From a virus: a DNA stretch of 64,000 nucleotides. This document shows positions 8,563 through 17,807 of the stretch, piece after piece (within the stretch, counting starts at the first letter, position 1; every line of letters starts with the position of its first letter). The DNA lies in the IMG/VR virus record IMGVR_UViG_3300025102_007089, positions 16,614 to 80,613 of that record; one strand, 5' to 3'. A program made the translations under genes and the position numbers. The notes under the pieces were generated by a model. That model was not told the origin of the DNA. It ran no database searches and saw nothing but the letters and a program-made list of their open reading frames with translations.

Positions 8563-9231
8563 ATGTGTGCAATTTTCGGATCTCCTGATACTACAATGGT
8601 AGAAATACTGTATCAAGCTAATAAAGAACGAGGCAATTTTGCTAGTAGTATAGTTCAATTAACAGATTTCGAGCAACATGTACTTAAGAAAGAAGGTGAT
8701 ATAGACTTTGAACAGGTTACATTAGATGAAAAAAATAATTATTATCTAGGACATGTCCAGGCTCCTACTTCATCACAAAGAAAATGGCATTACGATACGT
8801 CGCATCCGTTTGAGACTATGTCATGGATGGTATTTCATAATGGAGTTATAACAAATGAAGAATCTATTAGAAATAAAAAACTATCTCATATCTTAAATCC
8901 TGTAGATACTGCTTTAATAGTAAATCTTATACAACAATATATGGAAAGAGATAAGTCAAGTAAACCTAACCCTATAAAATATATTAAAAAAGCGCTTGAG
9001 GATCTCGATGGATCATTTGCATTATCAATATTAGATTGTGATACTAATGAACTATACTTAGCAAGAGTAGGCTCAGCTCTACACTATAATAATGATGGTT
9101 GTTTTTCTACTATGCCGGGTAATAATTATAAAGAAGTACCTGAGGGAGTTATTTTAAGACTCAATAGAAAGACTAACAACTTTAATAAAGTAGGTACGTT
9201 TAAACATACTTCACCCTTTTTGTTTATATGA
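8563..9231 (+). CDS. Class II glutamine amidotransferase (Ntn glutaminase)
   Basis: 222 residues forming only the glutaminase domain, which frees ammonia from glutamine for a partner enzyme. The start is clear: Met is followed by the nucleophile Cys2 in CAIFG. GHVQAPTS (63-70), HNG (92-94), the VDTALIV segment (about 114-120) and LDGSFAL (148-154) match PurF/GlmS/AsnB-type glutaminases. There is no synthetase domain, so a partner is needed. Fused Gat-QueC proteins are known in phage deazaguanine DNA modification, which makes the QueC at 6148-6903 the best candidate. It overlaps the next gene by 4 bases (ATGA). Confidence 0.85.
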   Translation: MCAIFGSPDTTMVEILYQANKERGNFASSIVQLTDFEQHVLKKEGDIDFEQVTLDEKNNYYLGHVQAPTSSQRKWHYDTSHPFETMSWMVFHNGVITNEESIRNKKLSHILNPVDTALIVNLIQQYMERDKSSKPNPIKYIKKALEDLDGSFALSILDCDTNELYLARVGSALHYNNDGCFSTMPGNNYKEVPEGVILRLNRKTNNFNKVGTFKHTSPFLFI

Positions 9232-9881
9232 GCGATTTATTTATATTTTCTGCTACTAAAGGTAAAAAAGAAGACACTCTACTATATCAAACATCTGATT
9301 ATAGAGATGAAATTTTCTTTAAGGAACATAATACAGATTCTTTACAATCTCTTTATAACAAAGCTATAGAATTTTCTATAAAAGAAAATATCGAATATAT
9401 AGTACTTGCTCACGACGATGTAATTTTAGAAAACTTTTCACATGAAAGAATGCTTGAAAATTTTGAGAATTATGATGTACTTGGTGTAGCAGGAGCTGCA
9501 GAAGTTAAACTTCAAGAACCCGCTCTTTGGCACTTAATGGGAGGAGGATTAGGTAGCGATAAACTACATGGGGCAGTTGCTCATCTACACGGCAAAGAAA
9601 AATTTATGACAAGTTTTGGCTCTTACCCTCATAGAGCTATTTTACTTGATGGTGTTTTCTTAGCTATAAAGAGAGAAGTATTTAAAAAGGTAAGATTTGA
9701 TGAAAAATGCCCTTCTAAATTTCACTTTTATGATTTAGATTATACTATATCTTCTCATAAAGCGGGGTTTAGAAATGGAGTTTCCGATATATACGTTACT
9801 CATGCTTCACCTGGTTTAACTAATTTTTCCGAAGAGTTTAAAGAGGGTCAAAAATGGTTCTTGAATAAGTGGAAGAAGTAA
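9228..9881 (+). CDS. Glycosyltransferase, GT-A fold (StrF-like)
   Basis: 217 residues. HDDV near residue 63 is the likely DxD-type metal and nucleotide-sugar site. LLDGVFLAIKREVF, then FDEKCPSKFHFYDLDY, matches the acceptor half of family 2-like StrF glycosyltransferases. Translationally coupled (ATGA overlap) to the glutaminase upstream, so the two may act together, for example in making or attaching a modified sugar or base. Substrate is unknown. Confidence 0.78.
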   Translation: MSDLFIFSATKGKKEDTLLYQTSDYRDEIFFKEHNTDSLQSLYNKAIEFSIKENIEYIVLAHDDVILENFSHERMLENFENYDVLGVAGAAEVKLQEPALWHLMGGGLGSDKLHGAVAHLHGKEKFMTSFGSYPHRAILLDGVFLAIKREVFKKVRFDEKCPSKFHFYDLDYTISSHKAGFRNGVSDIYVTHASPGLTNFSEEFKEGQKWFLNKWKK

Positions 9882-9894
9882 CTATACTACAGTT

Positions 9895-11202
9895 GTGAGT
9901 AAATTAGACTTAGATTATTTCGAAAATATTCTAATCTTTAAGTCTCTTACTGATAGTGGGTATCTAGCGAGTATAGCAGATATAGTACAACCGGCTTACT
10001 TTAAAAATAAAGCTATAGCTGATGTATTTTCTATTATTAAAGACTTTAGTGAGAAGCGAAATAAATTACCTACTACGACTGAGCTAAAGTCTTATTTAGT
10101 TACAGATGATCAAAAAGATTCATTTAAAGAGTTAGTTGGCTCTTTTTCTGATATAGATAAAAATTTAGATAAAGATGAGCTTTATGATAATACTGAGCAG
10201 TTCTTAAAAGAGAAAGCAGTATATCATACTATGCTTGATGTAGCAGAAGATGTTGCGAAAGGTACTGTAGATACTTCGATAGTATTAGATAAGTTTGAAA
10301 AATCTTGTAATATTAACTTAGTAACCGATTTAGGGTTAGATGTACAACAAGATATTGATAGTATTATTAATGATATTACATCTGTACAGAGACATATTCC
10401 TAGTAACTGGGAATGGTTAGATAATAACTTAGATGGTGGCTTCTTAGAAGCGGGTAAATCCTTATATGTATTTGCTGGTGAAACTAATATTGGTAAGTCA
10501 ATATTTTTAGGTAATATAGCGAGAAATATAGCAAGTCAAGGTAAGAATGTTCTTTTAGTAACTTTAGAGATGTCAGAGTTATTATATGCTCGACGTATAT
10601 GTACTAATATATCAAAGATTCCTATTAAAGAGATGAGTACTAATACTGCTTTGTTAAAGCAGGCTGTTGAAGAAGAACCAGGTAAAATCTTTATTAAAGA
10701 GTTTCCGCCTTCTACTATTACAGCTAATCAACTTAAAGCTTTTGTAAAGAAGTTTTCCGAGAAAGGTATTAAACTTGATGCTATAGTATTAGACTATCTT
10801 AATTTAATGCATTCTTCTATAGGTAATAATTCATATGAAAGAATAAAGCATGTAACGGAGCAAGTAAGAGCTATGAGTTATCTTTTTGAATGTCCTATTA
10901 TATCAGCAACGCAACTTAATAGAGCCGGATTCGATCAAGATAATCCTGACCTTGCTACTATATCTGAATCTATTGGTCTAGCTGCTACTGCTGATGTAAT
11001 TGCTTCTATATATCAAAATGAAGAAGATAGAGAGCTAGGTATTATTCGATTAGGTATGATGAAAAATCGTTATGGTCCTCGAGGTACTACTCAAGCTATG
11101 AGAATTGATTATTCTACTCTAACTATTGAGCAAGCAGATGATATAGAGCTAGAAGATGAAAGTAGCGAGACTCTAGGGGCTTTAGCCGCTCTTGCAAATT
11201 AA
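9895..11202 (+). CDS. 41: Replicative DNA helicase, DnaB family (gp41)
   Basis: 435-residue hexameric 5'-3' helicase that unwinds the fork and recruits primase. The start is GTG at 9895 (MSKLDLDYF). The N-terminal helical domain covers about 1-130 and the RecA-like ATPase about 170-410. Walker A is GETNIGKS (195-202), and Walker B is AIVLDYLNLMH with D300. SATQLNR near 338 fits the sensor region. Partner proteins gp61, gp32 and a gp59-like loader are in the same cluster. Confidence 0.93.
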   Translation: MSKLDLDYFENILIFKSLTDSGYLASIADIVQPAYFKNKAIADVFSIIKDFSEKRNKLPTTTELKSYLVTDDQKDSFKELVGSFSDIDKNLDKDELYDNTEQFLKEKAVYHTMLDVAEDVAKGTVDTSIVLDKFEKSCNINLVTDLGLDVQQDIDSIINDITSVQRHIPSNWEWLDNNLDGGFLEAGKSLYVFAGETNIGKSIFLGNIARNIASQGKNVLLVTLEMSELLYARRICTNISKIPIKEMSTNTALLKQAVEEEPGKIFIKEFPPSTITANQLKAFVKKFSEKGIKLDAIVLDYLNLMHSSIGNNSYERIKHVTEQVRAMSYLFECPIISATQLNRAGFDQDNPDLATISESIGLAATADVIASIYQNEEDRELGIIRLGMMKNRYGPRGTTQAMRIDYSTLTIEQADDIELEDESSETLGALAALAN

Positions 11203-11224
11203 CAAAAGGAACTAAATAGTTTGA

Positions 11225-12094
11225 GTGAATGTACTTATATACACTGATAGTGATCTAGATGGAGCTGGCTCTGCACTGTTGTTAAAGTGGTATTTTAAAG
11301 ATGCAAAAGACATAGTTATTGTTGAAACTGGAGAGTCTATTTTAACTTCTAATTTTAAAAGTAGAGAAGGTACGTTTGATCATTTTGATAAAATTTTTAT
11401 TTTAGATCTCTCTCTAACTAAAGATATAATTCCTTATATAGATAGAGAAAAAGTAATAGTTATAGACCATCACGCTGATCACTATGATTTAAAAGATTAT
11501 TATAAGAATGCTAAAGCTATTATCGAGCCAGGTTCTTCATGTGTAAAACTAATTAGTAAGATATTTAGTAAAAAACTTAATCTGACTGAAGATCAACAGA
11601 CTTTAATAGATCATATTGATAGCTACGATAGTTTTAATTTTAAAAGCAAAGACCCTCTTAAACTCAATGCGATTTTTAACTGTTATAACAGACCTAAGGT
11701 TGAGCAGTTTATAACTGCATTTTATGATGGGTTTAGAGAATATAGTATATATGAAAAAAATGCTATTAATTTACACTTTAAAAAATTAAAAGAACAAATA
11801 AAAAATGCTGAAATTTTTAAAGGTAAAATAAAGGAGTATGATGTGATAGCAACTTTTGCTGATTATGCTATAAATGAAGTAGCGCGTTATTTCATCAACA
11901 TACATAAAGCTGAGATTGGTATTGTTGTTAATAAAAAGGCTAAAGTAGTATCGTTTAGAAGAGCTAAAGAATCGAAAGTAGATGTAAGTATATTAGCTAA
12001 AACTTTATGTGAAGGAGGGGGATCGGTTGCAGCAGCTGGTGGCAAGCTCACAGAAAAATTCGGAGAACTAACCAAACAATTTAAACCATGCTAA
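11225..12094 (+). CDS. DHH-family phosphoesterase
   Basis: 289 residues, GTG start (MNVLIYTDSDLDG). DSDLDG (8-13) and DHH (81-83, within VIDHHADH) are the metal ligands of the DHH superfamily, and the C-terminal EGGGSVAAAGG segment fits a DHHA1 substrate-binding domain. Family members include RecJ single-strand exonuclease, NrnA nano-RNase and cyclic-dinucleotide phosphodiesterases. The small size favours an NrnA-like enzyme over RecJ, but the substrate cannot be told. It could recycle short oligonucleotides or degrade a defence signal. Confidence 0.85.
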   Translation: MNVLIYTDSDLDGAGSALLLKWYFKDAKDIVIVETGESILTSNFKSREGTFDHFDKIFILDLSLTKDIIPYIDREKVIVIDHHADHYDLKDYYKNAKAIIEPGSSCVKLISKIFSKKLNLTEDQQTLIDHIDSYDSFNFKSKDPLKLNAIFNCYNRPKVEQFITAFYDGFREYSIYEKNAINLHFKKLKEQIKNAEIFKGKIKEYDVIATFADYAINEVARYFINIHKAEIGIVVNKKAKVVSFRRAKESKVDVSILAKTLCEGGGSVAAAGGKLTEKFGELTKQFKPC

Positions 12095-12384
12095 AACCAG
12101 GAGGCGAATTAGGGCCATTTCATACAATACAAGGCAAAGAAACAGAACATCTTTTATTATGTTTTTGCACCTTTTGCTCACTTTTAAAAGGAAAGAAGCT
12201 ATCATATCAGAATATATTCTTACTGCTATTGAAAGAAAAAAGATTAAGGGAGTTATTTAAAGATCTTTTAACAGTTGATACTAATTTTGAAATGGTTAAA
12301 ATGTTTATAGATTTTGACCCGTTAATTACTAAATCAAAATACGTAACAAAGTTCCTTAACAATAATAAAAATTTAAAATTATGA
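12088..12384 (+). CDS. Unknown 98-residue protein before the gp59-like gene
   Basis: It overlaps the DHH gene by 7 bases and the next gene by 4, so it is translationally coupled. It has a cysteine-bearing hydrophobic segment (LLLCFCTFCSLLKGKK) and lysine-rich helices. In T4 the gene before 59-32 is the late co-activator gene 33, which is of similar size, but I see no convincing sequence likeness to gp33. Treat function as unknown. Confidence 0.6.
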   Translation: MLKPGGELGPFHTIQGKETEHLLLCFCTFCSLLKGKKLSYQNIFLLLLKEKRLRELFKDLLTVDTNFEMVKMFIDFDPLITKSKYVTKFLNNNKNLKL

Positions 12385-13034
12385 TTACAGAAAAAGAGAA
12401 GCAAATTTACAATAGTTATTTGTATGCTTCTCGATCTGTTAAAAATCAACCGGTTAAGTTAAGGCAAAATTTTGATAAAATAGATAGCAAGACTGAAGTA
12501 GCTCTTAAAAAATTATCTATATTCTTATCAAAATATAATTATATTAATTATAACGATTATTTTATATCTCCATATAAAGTGTATGGATCGGATAACTATT
12601 TCGATTTACAATTCTTTAATACCAGAAAAGCAATAAAATGCTATTCATTATATTGCAAAGAAAGGGAAGTTCAAAATCCTGATAGTGAAAATAGTATTGA
12701 AGCTCTTAAGGAGTGTTTAAGATTTGTATACAACTATTGTTGTGAACATAAGATAACTTTAAGTAAATACAAATCAAATATTGATACAGAGACTATACCT
12801 GTAGTATTCAAGCATCTTAAAAATCATAAGGTTAATTTCTATACCCTGCATGCTCTAAAGATGGATTCTATAATTAAAGAGCAAGATAAAGAGGTTATAG
12901 ACTGGCTTATAAACGATTTTACTCAACTCTATTCGAATACCCGTTTAAAGTATATCGCTTCAAAAGTGTTGAAGGATAAAGCTAGAAAGGGAATTAAATT
13001 AATAGAAGAACAGTTGAATAATAGATATCAGTAA
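12381..13034 (+). CDS. 59: Putative helicase loader (gp59-like)
   Basis: 217 residues, the same length as T4 gp59, and directly upstream of gp32 as in T4. The C-terminal half, for example VVFKHLKNHKVNFYTLHAL and the following KEVIDWLINDF, follows the spacing of hydrophobic residues in the gp59 C-terminal domain as I recall it. The N-terminal part is basic and helical, which would suit fork DNA binding. gp59 loads gp41 onto gp32-coated DNA, and all partners are here. Likeness is low, so order carries much of the weight. Confidence 0.6.
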   Translation: MITEKEKQIYNSYLYASRSVKNQPVKLRQNFDKIDSKTEVALKKLSIFLSKYNYINYNDYFISPYKVYGSDNYFDLQFFNTRKAIKCYSLYCKEREVQNPDSENSIEALKECLRFVYNYCCEHKITLSKYKSNIDTETIPVVFKHLKNHKVNFYTLHALKMDSIIKEQDKEVIDWLINDFTQLYSNTRLKYIASKVLKDKARKGIKLIEEQLNNRYQ

Positions 13035-13049
13035 CTAATATAAAGATAT

Positions 13050-13895
13050 ATGAGTACATTTAATTCATCGATGTTTCAATCAATAAAAGACGCTCTAGTA
13101 AGCGATACACAAAAAAGTAATACAAGTTACAATGAAATCATGTCTTGCCGACCTGGCAATACATATACGGTAAGGCTTTTGCCTTATGGTCCCGAACCGT
13201 CTAAGACGTTCTTCCATTATTATAATCACGGATGGACTTCTTTTGCGACTGGTCAGTATGTTCAAGCTCTTAGTCCTCAAACTTTCGGGGAACGAGATCC
13301 TATTGCTGAGGAACGATATAAAGTTCTAAGAACTGGAAATCAAGAAGAGAAAGAGAAGATGCAAGCTGTAAAGCGCTTAGAGAAATGGCTCGTTAATGTT
13401 TATGTTATTGACGATCCTACTAATCCAGATAATAATGGTAAAGTAAAAATGCTTAGATATGGTAAGCAGCTTCATAAGATTGTTACCGAAGCTATTGAAG
13501 GTGAGGATGCTGAAGAGTTTGGTCCTCGTATCTTTGATTTAGGTTCCGATGGAGCTAGTTTAAAGATTAAAGTAGAAGATCAAGGTGGATATCCTACTTA
13601 CGTATCTTCTAGATTTACTACTGTAGGTGCTCTTGATCTAAATGAAGACGAGCAGAAAGATATTTACGATAACGTATTTAAACTTGACGAAGTATTTACT
13701 CTTAAATCTAATGATGATTTAAAAGCTATGCTTAATGAGCATTACTATTGTAAAACTGAAGAAGATGCTGCTGAGGTAGTTAATACACAATCTGTAACTA
13801 ATGTAGTAGCTGAGCCTGCTACTGCTTCTGTTAGTACTGCTACGGAAGAGACTACTACAGAAGATGATATTGACGAACTCTTAAAAGATCTCTAA
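13050..13895 (+). CDS. 32: Single-stranded DNA-binding protein (gp32)
   Basis: 281 residues. The core contains RLLPYGPEPSKTFFHYYNHGW and NVYVIDDPTNPDNNGKVKMLRYGKQL-like segments typical of gp32 from marine T4 phages. The C-terminal tail is acidic (TTEDDIDELLKDL), as needed to bind partner replication proteins. The CxxC zinc ligands found in T4 gp32 are not visible, so this version probably folds without zinc. It coats single-stranded DNA in replication, repair and recombination. Confidence 0.92.
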   Translation: MSTFNSSMFQSIKDALVSDTQKSNTSYNEIMSCRPGNTYTVRLLPYGPEPSKTFFHYYNHGWTSFATGQYVQALSPQTFGERDPIAEERYKVLRTGNQEEKEKMQAVKRLEKWLVNVYVIDDPTNPDNNGKVKMLRYGKQLHKIVTEAIEGEDAEEFGPRIFDLGSDGASLKIKVEDQGGYPTYVSSRFTTVGALDLNEDEQKDIYDNVFKLDEVFTLKSNDDLKAMLNEHYYCKTEEDAAEVVNTQSVTNVVAEPATASVSTATEETTTEDDIDELLKDL

Positions 13896-13896
13896 A

Positions 13897-14361
13897 ATGA
13901 CTGAAGAGGAAAAAGCATTAATTATGAATTTTGTGGGACAGACTTATGGTCAATCCCACAAAAATGATCAAATGATAGTTGGTCAATCAAATAGCTTAGC
14001 TCCGCAATCTGAGGCAGTAAAACAACAGTTTGAAAATATAGCTCGAGCCCCTACACGACAGCAAATGCAGCATATGCAGCAACAACCGCCTGCTCCACCG
14101 CAAGAGCCGCAACCACAACCTGTACAAGAAGCTCCGCCTGTCTCTTATGAGCAAGCGGTAAAAGAATTACAAGAAGTAGAGCCGGCTCCTGCTGTTGTAG
14201 AGCAGGATAATAATCAGCTAGAATTTAATTTAAAAGATCCAGAAAAAATTGATATGCTTATTGATGCTATCAAGAGTAATGGGTTGCTATTAAAAGAAAT
14301 TATATTACTCTTAGAAAAGAATGGAAGAAGAAAGAAGCCTTCAGATAAAAAACCGGGATGA
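13897..14361 (+). CDS. Proline- and glutamine-rich protein of unknown function
   Basis: 154 residues, starting 1 base after the gp32 stop. The middle (about 55-95) is rich in Q, P and M, a likely disordered linker. The C-terminus is a predicted helical pair (DPEKIDMLIDAIKSNGLLL then KEIILLLEKNGRRKK). The gene lies between gp32 and the clamp gene and overlaps the latter by 41 bases, which suggests a replication accessory. I do not recognise a family. Confidence 0.6.
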   Translation: MTEEEKALIMNFVGQTYGQSHKNDQMIVGQSNSLAPQSEAVKQQFENIARAPTRQQMQHMQQQPPAPPQEPQPQPVQEAPPVSYEQAVKELQEVEPAPAVVEQDNNQLEFNLKDPEKIDMLIDAIKSNGLLLKEIILLLEKNGRRKKPSDKKPG

Positions 14362-15046
14362 ATTTTTAAAGTACTTAGATTCTTTATCAAAGATTAACGA
14401 AAGTGCTATTCTAACTATTAAAAAAGATAAGATTGAGAGTCTGGTAGCAAGCCCGGATAATACTCTTATATTATATTCCGAATATAATTCTAAATCAGAT
14501 TTTGAAGATAGTATCAATATCCCGGACTTAAAAAAGTTAGCTAGAGTAATAGATACTATTCCAACTAATGATATTAAGTTTAAAGTTAACTCTAATAATT
14601 TAGAATATAAGGGTAACGGTATTAAGTTTAAATACCATTTATTTGAAGAGGGGTTTCTAACTAAACCTAATCTTAATTTAGATAAAATTAATTCCTTTGA
14701 GTTTGATATTAAATTTAATTTAGATAAAAATCTTTTAAATCAAATTTTTAAAGGTAGTACTTTTGCTTCAGAAACTAATAAGATATATTTTTATACAGAA
14801 AATGATCAATTAATGGCTGAACTTACTGATAGAGCAAGACATAATACAGATAATTTTGCTCTTACATTGCAACCAGCTAAATTTGAGTTAAAGCCTACCC
14901 CTGTTAACTTTGATAATATAAGACTTCTTACTAATGTAAGTGATAGCTTTGCTGTAAAGATTAATACTCAATTTGGTGTTGTGGTATTTGATAATTCTTT
15001 AAACAATATTAAATTAAAGTATATTATATCTTCTTTAACGCAATGA
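14321..15046 (+). CDS. 45: Sliding clamp (gp45)
   Basis: 241 residues, near T4 gp45 (228). The alternating strands and the central segment IKFKYHLFEEGFLTKPNL resemble the two-domain processivity ring of T4. It holds gp43 on DNA, is loaded by gp44 (39888-40808), and in T4 also activates late transcription, which matters here because so many late boxes are present. The long overlap with the preceding frame suggests the true start may be ATG 14321 or slightly downstream. Confidence 0.85.
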   Translation: MEEERSLQIKNRDEFLKYLDSLSKINESAILTIKKDKIESLVASPDNTLILYSEYNSKSDFEDSINIPDLKKLARVIDTIPTNDIKFKVNSNNLEYKGNGIKFKYHLFEEGFLTKPNLNLDKINSFEFDIKFNLDKNLLNQIFKGSTFASETNKIYFYTENDQLMAELTDRARHNTDNFALTLQPAKFELKPTPVNFDNIRLLTNVSDSFAVKINTQFGVVVFDNSLNNIKLKYIISSLTQ

Positions 15047-15378
15047 ACAAACAAACTAAGAACAAATTACAGACAGCTAGTTATTTTATTAAACGTCTTA
15101 AAGATTCAGGCTTCGAAACATGGAAAATTTATAATGGGTACGAGGAACATGATCCAAGAAAATGGACTGTATTAGTAGATCCAGGTGGTAAGTCAGTTTT
15201 TATTACATGTTTCGAAAATACACCATTCAAAGGCGAGTATTTATTTTCCTTTGATGATGGTAACCGTGATTTTAGACCAGGTTTTAGTTTAAAGACCTTC
15301 TCTATCGAGGTTGTAGTTAGAAAATTAATCGAAAACGGTGTCAAACAAAGAGAAGATAAAGTAGATTTACATAAATAA
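15043..15378 (+). CDS. Unknown 111-residue protein
   Basis: It overlaps gp45 by 4 bases (ATGA). The sequence mixes short strands and aromatic residues (WKIYNGYEEHDPRKWTVLVDP), suggesting a small beta-rich domain with a C-terminal helix (VVVRKLIENGVKQRED). No family recognised. It is within the replication cluster and probably co-translated with the clamp. Confidence 0.62.
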   Translation: MNKQTKNKLQTASYFIKRLKDSGFETWKIYNGYEEHDPRKWTVLVDPGGKSVFITCFENTPFKGEYLFSFDDGNRDFRPGFSLKTFSIEVVVRKLIENGVKQREDKVDLHK

Positions 15379-15382
15379 CGTT

Positions 15383-15658
15383 ATGGATGCTGAAGACCCT
15401 AGAGATAAAGAACTAAGAGAGCTAATTGAAGAAGCTCTTAAGCTTAATGTAGGGGAAAGAAAGAAAATTAAAGGTCAGCGTGATATTGCAGATAGAGTTG
15501 TAGCTATATTACAGGAATATCTAGATAGTTTTATATTATTAGGGTATGATATGGAAGGTAACGCATTGCAACTTAAATCAGCTAGCTCATCACAACAGCA
15601 CGAAGCTTTAAACTCCATACTTATTAAGTACTTTTCTTCCGAAATAGGGAGAATGTAA
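15383..15658 (+). CDS. Unknown 91-residue helical protein
   Basis: Strongly helical and charged (ELRELIEEALKLNVGERKKI). Its TAA stop at 15656-15658 overlaps by one base the ATG of the next gene, indicating coupled translation. No family recognised. Confidence 0.6.
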   Translation: MDAEDPRDKELRELIEEALKLNVGERKKIKGQRDIADRVVAILQEYLDSFILLGYDMEGNALQLKSASSSQQHEALNSILIKYFSSEIGRM

Positions 15659-15921
15659 TGATTCGTAAAAAAATTCAAAAAAGAGACGTATACGCGTGCA
15701 AAACCGGTGATTACGCCGGACAAATGTTCATAATTATTAAAGAATCTAAGAATTCTATTGAATGTTTAAGTATTCCAGAAGTTAAAAACATTAAAATACC
15801 TATAGATTCGTTTGAAACCGGAAGGAACAGTAATATAATTGAATATGTAGAGACTATTCCTAAGTCTGTATATAAAATTAGTAAAGCGCAATACGAAAAA
15901 AATGAAAACTCTAATAATTGA
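15658..15921 (+). CDS. Unknown 87-residue beta-rich protein
   Basis: Begins MIRKKIQKRDVYACKTGDYAG. The alternating hydrophobic pattern (GQMFIIIKESKNSIECLSI) suggests a small SH3- or KOW-like barrel. It overlaps the RNase H gene by 20 bases. Function unknown. Confidence 0.6.
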   Translation: MIRKKIQKRDVYACKTGDYAGQMFIIIKESKNSIECLSIPEVKNIKIPIDSFETGRNSNIIEYVETIPKSVYKISKAQYEKNENSNN

Positions 15922-16765
15922 TGGTAATAATCTTATTCACCGTACTTTTCATACTGCTAATTTACAAAAAAAGCGATACGAAAATGCAGATGTAGCCGGT
16001 CTTCATATATATTTTAGTATAAATGCTATATATTCTTATGTAAAGCGTTTTTTACCTGAGAAAACTATCATTGTTTGGGATGAGAAGATAGATTATCAAA
16101 AGAATAAACGAAAAGAACTATCTAGTGAGTATAAAGGTAATAGATCAAGTGATAGTACCCCGCATCAAAATAATGAAGATATAAAGCTTATATGTAAAAC
16201 TCTTGGTATACCTTCTATATTCCCTAGAGAGCTGGAAGCTGATGATATAGTTGCTTATATTTGTAGAGAAACTAAGGGTAAAAAGGTAATTGTATCTGTA
16301 GATAGAGATTTTCTTCAACTAATTAATGAAGATACTATTTTATTTGATCCTATTAGAAAAAAATACTTTGAAAAAGAAAATTTCGAAGAAAATACCGGGT
16401 TTAAAGATATATATGATTGGTTTACAGCAAAATGCTTAACCGGAGATAAGTCAGATAATGTATCTGGTATACCTGGATTCGGTAAAGTCAAAGTTAAAAA
16501 GTTTCTTAGCGGAGAACTTAAACTTACTACTGAGCAGGAAGAGAAATACTTTAGTAATCGCGATTTATTTAGATTAGATCTATATGAAGACTTTATTAAT
16601 GAAAAAACTTATTATAAAAATCAATTAGATAGTACTGAACCCGGGGATTATAAGCTTTTTTTGAGTCTAGTTGAAAAATATAATATGGTTAATATTATAA
16701 AACGTAAAGATCATTGGTATGAAACGTTCTTTTTAAATACCTTTTTAGATTCTATAAATGATTAA
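15902..16765 (+). CDS. rnh: RNase H / 5'-3' flap exonuclease (T4 rnh type)
   Basis: 287 residues of the FEN family, which removes RNA primers and 5' flaps from lagging-strand fragments. Metal-binding acids are visible: D7 (IIDGNN), E112-A-D114-D115, VDRD (133-136) and TGDKSDN (180-186). The helix-3-turn-helix segment SGIPGFGKVKVKKFL follows. T4 RNase H is 305 residues, so length fits. It overlaps primase by 8 bases. Confidence 0.92.
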   Translation: MKTLIIDGNNLIHRTFHTANLQKKRYENADVAGLHIYFSINAIYSYVKRFLPEKTIIVWDEKIDYQKNKRKELSSEYKGNRSSDSTPHQNNEDIKLICKTLGIPSIFPRELEADDIVAYICRETKGKKVIVSVDRDFLQLINEDTILFDPIRKKYFEKENFEENTGFKDIYDWFTAKCLTGDKSDNVSGIPGFGKVKVKKFLSGELKLTTEQEEKYFSNRDLFRLDLYEDFINEKTYYKNQLDSTEPGDYKLFLSLVEKYNMVNIIKRKDHWYETFFLNTFLDSIND

Positions 16766-17807
16766 TCTACCTAGAGAATACGTTATACAAAAGTTTTATG
16801 AATATTCATTTAGCCCATTGTATAACAAGTTTAATAATGTATATCAAGGTGGGTGTTTTATTTGTAAAGAAGGTGGGTCATTTGGTAAAAAGCGACGGTT
16901 TTACTATATACCTGAAAATGATAACCTGTTTTGTCATAACTGCGGCTGGTCTAGTAGACCGTTAAAGTGGGTTAAGAAGGTTACCGGGTGTTCCGATACT
17001 GAAATAATTGAAGAGCTTAAAAATTACTCGGTTGAAGTAAAGATTGAAGATGAGGAAGCTAAGCCAACTATTAAAGTCGAGACCTTACCTACAGATAGTA
17101 TTAATCTGTTTGATGAGCTTCAGCGCGACTTTTATAATAGCAATGATATTGTTAGATCTGTTAGACATCTTATTAAAGAACGTAGATTAGACACTGCTGT
17201 AAATAGACCTGATAGTTTATATTTGTCTTTAACTGATAGAGTACATAAAAATAGATTGGTAATACCTTTTGTTAACGAGAAAAATAGTATAGAATTCTAT
17301 CAAACGAGAACTGTACTTAATCGTGATAATAAAATAAAGCCTAAGTATCTCGGTAAGGTTGGTTCAGAAAAAACTTTATTTAATATTGATAGAGTAACTA
17401 ATGATCATGATAAAGTTTATGTATTTGAAGGCCCTATCAACGCTTTCTTTACTAAAAATTCAATAGCCGTAGCAGGTATTACTGAAAGAGGTAAGTCTTT
17501 TACTCAACGACAGCAACAACAGTTTGATAATGTCTTAAAATTCTTTGAAAGAGTATGGATATTAGACTCTCAATGGATTGATAGAGCTTCTCTGATAAAA
17601 TCCGAAGTATTGCTTAAACAAATGGAGAAAGTCTTTATATGGCCGGAAAAATTTGGTAAAAGATTTAAAGACTTCAATGATATTGTTATGGCATGTAAGC
17701 TTGACGAGATAAAATGGGACTTTATACAAAATAATACCTTCGAGGGTATCGAAGGTATTATTAAATTGACAGAGATAAAAAAATACTCTAATCTTAAACG
17801 TACTTAA
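16758..17807 (+). CDS. 61: DNA primase (gp61)
   Basis: 349 residues; it makes RNA primers and works with gp41. The zinc site has C33-x2-C36 and C59-x2-C62 (CFIC and CHNC). The TOPRIM domain includes VFEGPINA (222-229, catalytic Glu) and ILDSQWID (268-275), where the usual DxD is spaced as D-x4-D, slightly unusual. It is the last gene of the replication cluster and converges with the next gene, overlapping by 14 bases. Confidence 0.9.
   Translation: MINLPREYVIQKFYEYSFSPLYNKFNNVYQGGCFICKEGGSFGKKRRFYYIPENDNLFCHNCGWSSRPLKWVKKVTGCSDTEIIEELKNYSVEVKIEDEEAKPTIKVETLPTDSINLFDELQRDFYNSNDIVRSVRHLIKERRLDTAVNRPDSLYLSLTDRVHKNRLVIPFVNEKNSIEFYQTRTVLNRDNKIKPKYLGKVGSEKTLFNIDRVTNDHDKVYVFEGPINAFFTKNSIAVAGITERGKSFTQRQQQQFDNVLKFFERVWILDSQWIDRASLIKSEVLLKQMEKVFIWPEKFGKRFKDFNDIVMACKLDEIKWDFIQNNTFEGIEGIIKLTEIKKYSNLKRT

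Noticed and set aside
12088-12384. Gene 33 late co-activator by T4 order
   Set aside because: Order and size fit T4, but there is no convincing likeness to gp33 and no clear clamp-binding tail, so no name is given.
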